A stretch of DNA of 64,000 nt, from assembly GCA_010279815.1 (NCBI GenBank), contig QEOQ01000561.1, positions 249,581 to 313,580 on the forward strand, given 5' to 3'. The notes under the pieces were generated by a model. The model saw only the letters and a program-made list of their open reading frames with translations. It had not been told where the DNA came from and made no database searches. The translations under genes and the position numbers were made by a program. Shown in pieces: positions 45,001-55,100 of the stretch; position 1 is the stretch's first letter; each line of letters starts with the position of its first letter. Source of the DNA: Brachionus plicatilis. Lineage: Eukaryota; Rotifera; Eurotatoria; Ploima; Brachionidae.

Positions 45001-46289
45001 CCGACTCGGACCTCTCCGAGGACGAGGCGCACGACCCCCGGCCCAAAAAACTGCGCACCCTCAACAAGACAAAAAATCGGTCACCATCCAATCCGTACCA
45101 ATTTTTGCACACCTACAACGCCTTCAAACGCGCCTACCTAATCGACTCGAACGTGACGCGCAACTGGTGCACCCGGCCGCTGCCCGCCGCCCTCGTCCTC
45201 AAGTCGCACGACGAACACGTGATCACGTGTCTCAAATTCGACGGCGACCGCGTCGTCTCCGGCTCCGACGACTACACACTAAAGGTGTGGTGTGCGCACA
45301 CGGGCACTCTGGTGCACACGTTGAGCGGACACAGCGGCGGCGTGTGGGCCTCGCAGCTCAAGGACAACGTGGTGGTGAGCGGCTCGACGGACCGGACGGT
45401 ACGCGTGTGGAACATAGAGACGGGCGAGTGTGTGCACGTGCTCGCCGGCCACACGTCCACAGTGCGCTGTCTGGCGCTGCACGGTCACGTGTGCATATCG
45501 GGATCACGTGACTCGTTGCTGCGCGTCTGGGACATCGAGACCGGCCAGTGTTTGCAGGTGCTGCGTGGGCACCAGGCGGCCGTGCGCTGCGTCTGCTTCG
45601 ACGGCAAGTACGTGGTGTCGGGCTCGTACGACTTCACAATCCGCGTCTGGAACCCGCTTAGCAACGAGTGTGTGCACGTGCTCGAGGGACACATAAATCG
45701 CGTGTACTCGTTGCTGTTCGACGGCGCAAGGATCGTGTCCGGATCGCTGGACACCACCATAATAGTGTGGGACGTGGAGACGGGGGCGGTCGTGCACAAG
45801 TTGACCGGGCACCACTCGCTGACCAGCGGCATGCAGATCAGGGGCGACACGCTCGTGTCCGGCAATGCCGACTCCACCGTCAAGATCTGGTCGCTGGCCA
45901 CCGGTCAGTGTTTGCACACGCTCACCGGGTGCAATAAGCATATGAGCGCGGTCACGTGTCTCGCCTTCAGTGACAAGTTCGTGGTGTCGTCGTCCGATGA
46001 CGGCACTGTCAAGCTCTGGAACCTGGAGACGGGAGAGTTTATTCGCAATTTGTTGGCGCTGGACAGCGGCGGCCGCGGCGGCGTCGTGTGGCGCATCAGC
46101 TTGCACAAGAATAAGTTGGTGTGCGCGGTCGGCAGCCGCATTGGCGTCGAGGAGACCAAGCTGATTTTGTTGGACTTCGATTGGCCGTCTACTAGTCAGT
46201 ACAGTCAGCCGGTGATTACTAGTGGCGGTCAGACGCGACCTCAGACCCATGGCCGAACCAGTGGACTACAGCAGATTTTGAGCTCGTGA
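39031..46289 (+). CDS. FBXW7: F-box/WD40 protein FBXW7 (Cdc4/Ago)
   Basis: The main exon begins at 44510 or 44518 and ends at the stop 46287-46289. It encodes a dimerisation segment (PKQKLTALERLLELCD), an F-box (ELPRELVLYLLTYIRPKDLF...ILWKNICKKY) and eight WD40 blades. The phosphodegron-binding arginines of human FBXW7 (R465, R479, R505) are matched in SGSRDSLLRVWD, QAAVRCVCFD and INRVYSLLFD. The protein is the substrate receptor of an SCF ubiquitin ligase for cyclin E, Myc and Notch. A first exon, 39031-39275 (81 residues, MMMTPDLNDDSNQAS...), is likely but not certain. It joins in frame only through the AAG acceptor at 44509, giving 674 residues, whereas the better CAG acceptor at 44517 is out of phase. 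Isoform-specific first exons are known in this gene. The linker after the F-box is longer than in mammals. The exon is strongly GC-rich. Confidence 0.93.
40063..40233. repeat. 170-bp foldback in the FBXW7 intron
   Basis: AAGGATCTGACCATATTTAC at the left mirrors AAGGATTTTACCATATTTTC (other strand) at the right. The arms are about 75 bp and share TTCGTGATTTG and GTAAATT-GCCGTAAAT. No target duplication is convincing. It is a separate family from the GGCA elements. Confidence 0.5.
43490..44500 (+). repeat. Decayed tandem repeat array before the FBXW7 main exon
   Basis: The block TTAATTAATATTTTTA-AGGAAATTCATTCAAAAG recurs in diverged form near 43495, 43885, 44025, 44260 and 44435. It is often followed by GCCAAAACCAAC-type words. 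Spacing is irregular (about 140-390 bp). The last unit runs to within about 20 bases of the FBXW7 splice acceptor. Confidence 0.5.
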
Positions 46290-46405
46290 CCACTTGATTG
46301 TAAATAGTTTACTTTGGCAAAATTTTGGCAAAACTCACTTGCACTTTAAGCGCCTGTACTTTTTCTCAACTTTTTTTTTTTCGAATTTTTTTTCGGATTT
46401 TTTTT

Positions 46406-46616
46406 NNNNNNNNNNNNNNNNNNNNNNNNNNNNNNNNNNNNNNNNNNNNNNNNNNNNNNNNNNNNNNNNNNNNNNNNNNNNNNNNNNNNNNNNNNNNNNN
46501 NNNNNNNNNNNNNNNNNNNNNNNNNNNNNNNNNNNNNNNNNNNNNNNNNNNNNNNNNNNNNNNNNNNNNNNNNNNNNNNNNNNNNNNNNNNNNNNNNNNN
46601 NNNNNNNNNNNNNNNN
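46406..46616. other. Assembly gap (211 N)
   Basis: A run of 211 undetermined bases lies 117 bp past the FBXW7 stop, within its likely 3' untranslated region. The left edge is T-rich, so the gap may reflect homopolymer sequencing failure. Confidence 1.
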
Positions 46617-47343
46617 TAATCTAAGTATTTGATTGTCGAATTTAAATTTTTTTCCTTTCTAAATCACTTTATTGATGTACGGACTTCACTTTAACTTTGA
46701 AAATAAAATTTTGAAAATTTTTCTAATTTTAATCTTTTATTTGTTTCCTCATTAAAAAAAGTTCAAAAAATGTGGATATTTTTTTCAGAGTACCATATAT
46801 CATCCTGGTAAATATTTATTTTTACTTTTTGATTATTAAACTTTATCTTTAATTAAATCCTTGACATATAAAAAGTTTTTAATTTAATTTTTCAAATCCT
46901 ATATTGAGGTGATAAAATGAACTTTTCAGATGGTATATTTTACAGGAACAATAGTAAAAAATAAGAAAATATATTAACATGTAAAAGACAGTAATTAAAT
47001 TTTCAATTTATTATAAAATAATTTTTTAATTCCTAAAAAAAAAGAAGAATTTTTTTAAATATGTAAAATTGTCTATGAGTTTATTGTCCCTTTTTTTTTG
47101 CTTTTCGATTTGAACCCATTCAATGACTATTTTTTTCGAATTTTTCTCTTCTATTCATTTCTGCTCTTTTTTTCTTGTCATTCTAAATTAATTAATCTTA
47201 CGGTAAGTATTTATTACCAAAGGCCAACCAGTTCTCCACGACACTCTTCTTCCTCTTCAAACATTATTATCATCTTTTAATTAATTATATAATGACATAA
47301 TGAATTTTACTGATTAAGTGTACATACCATAGTTACCATAGAC

Positions 47344-47694
47344 GGCAATGTGAAATTTTAGTACAAAAATTACTGTACAAAAAGTAAAAGCTTTATAACT
47401 TTTTTTCTAATTGTGCAAAAATGGTTCTGCAAAAAGTACAATATTGTACAAATTTGTACAAAAGAATTCCAGGCTCTGCAAAAACTCTGCAATTTAATGC
47501 AGAGTTTAATCAAGGATTTTTTGATGGTGTGCATTTTACAGAAAATTGCAGAGTTTTTTCAGAGCTTGGAATTCTTTTGTACAAATTTGTACAATATTGT
47601 ACTTTTTGCAGAACCATTTTTGCACAATTAGAAAAAAAGTTATAAAGTTTTTACTTTTTGTACTGTAATTTTTGTACTAAAATTTCACATTGCC
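47344..47694. mobile_element. GGCA-family foldback MITE upstream of TMA16
   Basis: The 351-bp element has ends GGCAATGTGAAATTTTAGTA on both strands, near-perfect arms of about 130 bp and perfect 8-bp duplications CCATAGAC (47336-47343, 47695-47702). The loop carries TCTGCA/TGCAGA words. It has no transposase. The short open frames across it are by-products of the palindrome. It lies about 250 bp before the TMA16 start codon. Confidence 0.92.
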
Positions 47695-47942
47695 CCATAG
47701 ACAGAAAAACAAATAAATAAATAAATAATAGTTTCCCTGATTTGAATGAGATCAATTAGAAAAAGCTTATCAACCCAACCGGGAAAAAAACTTTTCTCTA
47801 GTTGGTTCTATCTTTTGCAAAACTTTTTAAAATAAGACAATTCTAGAGCATTGTACCATCTTAATTCATATACTAAAGACACATGCTTGTGAATATTTTT
47901 TTATAAAAAATAATTTATTTTAAAATTTTCAACAGCAAAAAG

Positions 47943-48685
47943 ATGGTAATCTTAAAAAAAACAAATTCTAGTACTTCTTAGTATTGTGTTTAGCCAAAGG
48001 TAAAACGTATAAACAAGATTATTCATCCAAATAGCCGAAAAGCTTTGGAGCTCGCGTCCAAAGAACACCATAAAGCCAGACATGCCAGGCAACCATTTTA
48101 AAAACAACAAATAAAATTAAAAAATATTAATATTGAATTTTTTTAGAACAGTGGAAAATACAAAAAACAAAACAAATGTTTTAATAAAAAAGATCCTATG
48201 GTTTAAAGAAGAAATTACTGCGGAAAATCAACAAGAACAAATGGAAACAGAAGCTCAAGTTGATGAAGATCAAGCATTTAGGCAAAAAAAGTCTTATACC
48301 ATGGAAGACATGCACAAATTGATCAATTTGTAAATATTTTTAGGTTTTTTTTATCATTTAAAATTTTTTTAAAGATATTTTCAGCGATTTGATGATGAAA
48401 TTGAGCAGATCAAATTAAAGAACTCAGTGGGTAAAAGAAATATAGGACAACATTTTAGCCGTGAAAAATCTATACAAATGACTCTGGAATCGGAAAAAAA
48501 TGAATATGAAACATCAGGATTAAGTAAATGCAAAAATATTATTTTTGTCAGTTATTGAGCTAATTTATTTTAAAGTCGTGCCAGATCTTACTTTGATCGA
48601 CAATGTTAATCTAATACGCAGCTGGAAAGGAGAACGAAATCGATTACAAACTATCAAATTTAAAACAATAAAAAAAGAACATTAA
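47943..48685 (+). CDS. TMA16: TMA16-like translation machinery-associated protein
   Basis: Five exons were reconstructed: 47943-47945 (only the ATG), 47994-48088, 48147-48329, 48375-48523 and 48576-48685. They total 540 bp and encode 179 residues. Matches to TMA16 (human 203 residues) run the full length: MPKVKR...IIHPNSRKAL, ILWFKEEI, LINLYFQRFDDEIEQIKLKNS, HFSREKSIQMTLESEKNEYE, GLIVPDLTLIDNVNLIRSWK. TMA16 joins early pre-60S ribosomal particles in the nucleolus. The introns are 48, 58, 45 and 52 bp. The second has a GC donor (CCAG/GCAACC), which is required to keep the frame. The initiation codon stands alone before intron 1. These exon limits are my inference from frame and homology, and transcript data would settle them. 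There is no overlap with the neighbouring genes. Confidence 0.88.
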
Positions 48686-49680
48686 TTGAATATTTTAATC
48701 TTTAACCCTTTGTTTAAATTCCGAAATCAGATTTTGTCCCTTAAAAATTTAATATTAAAAAAATTTAAGTTAAATATACAAGTAAGGTAAAAATATTTTT
48801 GAAAAATGATCTCAAAAAATTTTTTTTAGGCTTGTTTTTGAGTCAATTGAGTTTTTAAAAGATTTTGATAATCCATGTTATTTTTATTCACTTTTTTTTC
48901 AATCTAATCTTTCTTTAAATTTGCATGAATAATATAATCTTTCGGGAGCTTAAGTCGTTCAGTTTTCATTTTATATATTTTACAATAGAGTTTTTTTATG
49001 TTTTATGTTCTTGGATTTATTTCAGAAAAATATATTTGTCAAATTTTTTCAATTGAAACTGATTTTTTTCTAATATATAAAAAAAAAACGTTTTGATTAT
49101 GAATTTTAATAATATAACAATTTCTTTTTATTTTTAGACTTAAATAATTAAATTTTTGAAATAATTGATTAAGATATTTTTAACAAAGATTAACAAAATA
49201 GCAAAAAAATTCAATTATTTAAAAGAGAAAAAATTAAGTTTTGAAAACTTTTATTCGATGGTTTTTTAATTGAGCCACAAATCGATTTCTTTTAATTTTC
49301 TGTGTTTCAAAGATTTACTTCCATAGTCTTTCACATAAAAAAGGAATACAAAAAAAAATTTTTTTAATTAAATCTTAATATTATTGAATTGTTTATCTAT
49401 ATTTTATCGAATTCATTTTTATTTATTTTTTTTTATAAATTTCTAAAAGCTTCATTTTTTTTTCAGCTTATTATTTATTTTATTTAGTAAATTAAAGTCG
49501 CATGGACTAATATTAAGAAAGAGTAAAATTAAAAGCTTTTTTTTTATTTGATAAAAAACTGATATTTAAAACAAGCTAAATATCTTTAATAAGAAAGAAT
49601 ATTTTTTTGCAATATTCCAAATTATTCTTTTTGTTTGTTCCCAATTTAAACAATTATTATTTTTATTTATTTTTTTATCT

Positions 49681-49745
49681 TTACCGAGCTAAAGCTCCTT
49701 CCTTCAGAATAAAAAATAAAATAAAAAAAATAAAAAAGATTTAAT
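49681..49745 (+). repeat. Retroelement 3' tail, plus-strand copy
   Basis: TTACCGAGCTAAAGCTCCTT followed by CCTTCAGAATAAAAAATAAA gives the same terminal peptide (L-Y-R-A-x-A-P-S) and A-rich tail as the copies at 5978 and 16838, with a 4-base duplication breaking the last codons. Confidence 0.55.
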
Positions 49746-49823
49746 AAGATAAAATAGAAATAAATGAATTAAAATTTGATTAGGATCGAAATCCTTACCA
49801 AAAAAATTACTTTCTTCTTGTTA

Positions 49824-49887
49824 AGTGATTTTATATACCGTATATAAAATCACTAACCTAAGAATTTATGGCATAAATTCTTAGGTT
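49824..49887. repeat. Two adjacent perfect palindromes
   Basis: AGTGATTTTATATA-CCG-TATATAAAATCACT (14-bp arms, 49824-49854) is followed with no gap by AACCTAAGAATTTAT-GGC-ATAAATTCTTAGGTT (15-bp arms, 49855-49887). Both have 3-base loops and no mismatch. The function is unknown. Twin hairpins could form a cruciform or mark element ends. Confidence 0.8.
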
Positions 49888-50659
49888 TAGATCTTCATAT
49901 TCCACTTGAAAAAGCCAGTGTTCTAATTCATTTAAGTATTTATTGAATTTATTTTATAAATAGCCCTATTTTTTATAAATGAAAAAAGTAAAGTGTTTCC
50001 AGCTATTTGGGGATATTCTATCCAAATATTTTTTCAAACTTTTAAGTTAACTAAATAATGAAATACAGCTTCTCAAATCTAAATTAAAAATCCTAATTTC
50101 TAAATTTTTAATTAGAAAACAAGGAAGAAAAAAGAAAAAGAAAGAAATTAATAAAAGACACGTTTAATTAAAATAAATTGATTATAATTAATAATAAATA
50201 ATTTGTATAATAAATCTATCAATCTTATTGATATTTATTGTTTATTACCTTATTCTTTATCTTATTGTTTATCATTTTAACAAAAATTCATAATTTAAAT
50301 TATCAAATTTTTTTTTTTTTTTAATTTAATAAATAAAATTTTAATCAGTTTAAAATTGGAAGCCAAAAAAATTATTCACTATCATTATAGGATCAATTGT
50401 CCAGGTTGGTTATAGCACTCAATATTTCAAGTTAATTTCTTCAGCAGCGAAATATTTTTTTTTTGGAAATTTGGCCTTAACTTAATTTATTGAACTTTTC
50501 ATAGATAAATTTACTTAAACCTAAATATTAAAAAATTTAATTTTATAAAACGACTTTATTCTGTTAAAAAAAAACTTTTTCAATATTCAAATGCTTTTTA
50601 TGTTCGAAAATTTTTTAAAATATTTTGTCTTAAATAAAAAGATTAAAATTATTCGAGTT

Positions 50660-50905
50660 TTACAAATTAGTTTCTGTCCATTTTATATTGGTTTTAGTCA
50701 ATTTTTTATTTATGATCTCAACAGCCTCATCATAATGATTGAAAATGGTTTCAAAACACAGATATCCCCAACTCAGCGTCTTTTTCATTCTTTTTGGTAT
50801 TTGTCTTGCTCTAAAGCAATTGTTTGAGTATCTTGAATGTCCATTCTTTCAACAAAGCTACCATTGGATTCACTTTCCAAAAAAAGCATTTTATAATTGG
50901 CTTAA
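50660..50905 (-). pseudogene. Frameshifted coding relic, unknown family
   Basis: Three overlapping frames on the minus strand read well in sequence: MLFLESESNGSFVERMDIQD with DTQTIALEQDKYQK, then NEKDAELGISVF, then FETIFNHYDEAVEIIN to a stop near 50660. At least two frameshifts are needed to join them. The first part resembles the plus-strand relic at 8096-8220. It is probably a dead transposon-encoded protein. No function is assigned. Confidence 0.4.
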
Positions 50906-52143
50906 AAAAATATAATATAATTTTAAATATTTTTTAGGTCAAAAAAGGTTTTTATGCAAAAAAAGTTGTTTATTTATAAGAAGCTAATTTATTGCTAATT
51001 ATTTTAATGGTAAAAAAAGTAGTTTTAGTTACAAAAAAAATTCAAGGCCTAGAGATTTTAGCGACTTTATTTAACTTATAATTTTTGCCTATTCTTTCCG
51101 ATTTATTTTATAATTTTAGGTGAAATTTATAATAATAGAGAAATTAAAAAAAAAGGAATTTTTCCATTAGTAAAAATAGAGAATAATATTATTAAAGAAA
51201 ATTAGAACTAAAAACTTACAATTTATTCAAAACATAAAATTTTTACTCATCTTTACTTTTGGGCTAAAAGAAAGCTATGGCTTTCGCATCCTTCCTTAAG
51301 CTTTTTGAATAATTATAATTATTAGACAAAAAATTTAATTTTTGCACCCTAATTCGAATAAAATAGAGAAAAAAAAGGGTTTAAAAAAAAAGAGAAATTA
51401 TTTGATTTTATTATTAATATCAATAAATTAATTTTTACTCCATATTTTTTCGCTATTTAAAAAGGACATCTAATATTAAAAGAATTTTTAATTTTTTTCA
51501 TTGCAATCGGAAAAAACTTTGGTTAAGTTAAGTTCAGATAAAAAAAATAAAAATTAATAAGTTGTTAAATACAATCTCAATTTTAAATTTAAGAATTTGA
51601 AAATTAAATTTTATGAAAAATTTTATTTTTTTATTTAAAAGAAATTTTTATGTCGTACATAAAATAAGTGCCAAAAAAAAATTCCAATTTTTATTCAATT
51701 TTTGATTATAAAATAAAATGTTAGCTTAGATTTGCCGTTTAAATTTCGGACATTTTATTTGTACCGTCTCAAAATAAAGCTTTACTTCTCTTCGCTCACC
51801 AACACTGCTTGTATATCATCAGCTAATTGAGTATACACGATATTTTTTTAATAGAATTAAAATTAAATGCTAACCAAACCATTAGGCTAATATTAATATT
51901 ATAATGTAAATTTTGGTCTCAATAATTAACGTTGATAAAAATAGCATGAGCCAGAAAATTGAAATAAATTTGCAATAGAAATAGCAAAGAAAAGCACAAT
52001 AGAGAGAACAAGAATTCCAAGCCAAGTTGCCTAATTATAATTATAGTTATGATAAATTATTTTGGGGCTTTTATAATTTGCGTCTACACTCACCTTGCTG
52101 CATAAAATCACTTTATGTCTAATCCCACCCTCTTTCCTCTTAG

Positions 52144-55100
52144 ATGGTTTTAAATAATTTGATAAATTCAACTACACTAAGTTCACAAACGATAACTAAA
52201 ACAACTACCACAGTGACTACAATGTCGTCGTCTAACAAAGACACGGACCCAGCGGCCAAAGAAGCGCCGCCAAACACACTCAACAAGCTCACCAAAATGC
52301 TGCAGAACACCAAGGCCACGGCAGTGCCCCAGCCTAGCTGCATAACCAACAAGATGCTGTCAAACGAGGAGAAGCGCATCAATTTGAATGCACTCAAAAA
52401 TCAGGACCCCTTTGCCACCAACATTCTTGACATGGCTATTCGCGTGGCAGTGTACAAATTTATGTCCAAAAAAAACGAATGGAAAAAACTCGATGTTGAA
52501 GGCTCGTTGTTCATTTTTGAGCGCATGGTAGAGCCTTTGCACAGCTTTGTTGTTATGAACACTTTAGCACTTAACTTATTTTTGCAGCCGATTGCTAGTG
52601 ATCTTGAGTTCCAGGATCGAAATCCGTTTTTGTTGTACAAATCTAACAATGGTAACTTTTTATTTTGTTATTTAAAAAAAAAAAAATCAGTCTAAGTTTG
52701 GTCATTAAATGTACCTCGATTTTGTGAACGTTCACAAAATAGAGGTTGGGTAAAATTTACAAATTAAAAAAAAAAATTATTGCTTGAAACTGGTTAATTA
52801 AATTCTGTAATTAATAATTTAAATAATAATTATTATTTTTCTAAAATTTTTTAATGCAGGTAAAACTAATTTTTTTTAATGTAATTTACGGCATGTAATT
52901 CAGTAATTTATTTAGAATTTTTTTGATGAAAAATTTGGCAGAAATTAAATAAATCTTAATTTTTAAAATTTTTGAAAAAATTTTTAAATAGTCGATCAGT
53001 TTGAATTTTAAGAACAAAAATGAAACAAGTTTAAGTCTTAAAATTACTTTATACAACTGGATCATACTTATTTAAAAAATCAAAACCAAAATTTATGTTT
53101 TTTCAAGAAAATTTATTGTGAAAATTTTTTTTTTAAATAGTCAATCAGTTAGAATTTTAGAAAAAAAATTAGGCAAGTTTAAGGAATATTTATCTTTAAG
53201 TCTTAAAATGGGTTCTTTAAATTATATCATATTTTAAATATGAAGCATTTGTTGGATCAAACTTATGTTAAAGAATCAATACCAAAATTTATGTTTTTTC
53301 AAGTTCATTAAAAATTTACATGACAGAATATTTACAAAAGTTAGATTTAGGTGATTCACTGAAAGTTTGAACGGATTCAAGTTAAATAGCAATTTCAGAC
53401 TTTTGAAATCAATTTGAAGAGTGTTTTCATTTTTATCATAAAAAATTTCGATGCAATTGAGTTAGATTTTTTTTCAAGATAAAGATTTTCAAAAGTTTTT
53501 TTAAAATTTTACAAAATTTCAAAAAATTTGTTTATTTGAGAATATAAGCTTGGCTAATTTTTCAGGACAAATTGACAGAAGTTAATTAAAATTATTTTTA
53601 CAATCAATCATTCCTGTCAGGGCGTTGTGAATTTTAGAATAAAAATTAATTTTAATTCTCCAATTCTTCGTGATAACAAAAAGAAATGCAATCTTTTGAA
53701 AACTAATGATAAAAGAAATTTTAATGAAAATGAATTTTTTTTTCAAAGCCTAATGCAAATTGGTACAAAAAATGAGGCATGGTGAATTAAAAATGCAAAA
53801 AAATTATTAAAAATATTCAATTTATTTTTAATAGTTATTTTTAGTTTAAAATAAGTAAATTAATTTCTCCTATTTTTTAACTTTTAATTCAAGTAAACAC
53901 GCAAGTAAAATTTCTTTTTATTCTTTAAATCATTTTTAATAGAAAATCATAGATAAGACTTGAATAGCGTAAAAGAAAGAAAAATTTTTAGTTTTTAAAA
54001 TTTAAATATGGATTATTTTTTGTTTATTGATTGTTTTTTCTTAAATAATTTATGAAAAAAATTAAATTAAAAAAAATGCAATATTTAAGCATTAAAATTT
54101 CATAAAATTTCTTTTATCTTAGATGAATATCATGAATATCAAATACAAATTGAACAAAAATTCTTCATTTTTTGATAAATTGAAATTAAAGTTAATAAAA
54201 AATAGTGGAAAAAATACTGCTACATACTTTGTTGCAGTTTTTTTTACCTGAAAAAAAAATTTCTATCTTATTTTTTTAGAAAACCAAATCAAAAATCTAT
54301 TTAAATCCTATTGACTCTTTATTTTTTGTCTTTTTTTACATAAGAAAAATTATTTTAGTTAAAAAAGGTGCAACAAAGTATGTTGCACTTTGTTGCAATA
54401 TTTTTCTAATATTTTTTACTAATTTTAATTTAAATTTATCAAAAAATGAAGAATTGTTGTTCAATTTTTATTTGAAATTCACAACACCGATTGACTTTTC
54501 GTAGGAAATTTTTTTCAAAATTAAATTTCGTTTTATTCAAAAATTCAGTATGCATCATTTTGGAATTATTTTGCCAAGATTTTGAATATGAATATGTATG
54601 AATTTTATTAAAAATTCTTGACTTTGAAAAAAAAAAATAAAAAGCAAAGAATAATGTCAATATTTTTATTATTATTTTCAATAAGTAATTGAATAAATAC
54701 TCTAATGATTTCCTCAAATAGATTTTTCTAAAACAATTTTATATTATTTTAATCATTTGGGATTGAAATAAATAATTTTATTAATTGGATCTTATTCTTT
54801 ATTTTTTTTCGTCAAAAGTTTATATCAAAAAATTTTACTCCTAATTTTTTAATTCCAAATTTAAGTTCATGATAAAATGTAAATATCATTTTTTAGCGAC
54901 AAATGACTAGACTTATATTAAACATGTATTAAACATGATTTTTTTAATATTTAAATAGGAAAAAATAAGATTAGTTTTTATCTTAATTTTAAAATTGAAT
55001 ATTTTGAAATTTTAAAATACAAAATTTAACTTTTCTTCACTTTGATAAATTTTAATAAATATTGTAAACCATTTAAAACGCTTGTTTGTACCATAATTTG

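Larger units (their letters stand above)
48686..52143. other. 3.5 kb spacer between TMA16 and DCP1
   Basis: This is mostly AT-rich filler. It contains a retroelement tail (49681-49745), twin perfect palindromes (49824-49887) and a decayed coding relic on the minus strand (50660-50905). The last 350 bp are less monotonous and end in a pyrimidine-rich tract and AG directly before the DCP1 ATG. No host gene was supported. Confidence 0.6.

Noticed and set aside
45504..46250. Antisense frame of 248 codons, and plus-strand shadow frames, across the FBXW7 exon
   Set aside because: The true frame is the WD40 propeller. The others have no family resemblance and arise from the GC-rich repeat structure.
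46294..46632. Open frames across the N gap
   Set aside because: They are open only because N codons are not read as stops.
47413..47645. Two overlapping frames in the element upstream of TMA16
   Set aside because: They follow from the palindromic arms of the MITE, and neither resembles a transposase.
54439..54717. 92-codon minus-strand frame
   Set aside because: It is low complexity and overlaps a foldback arm, with no recognisable motif or splice context.
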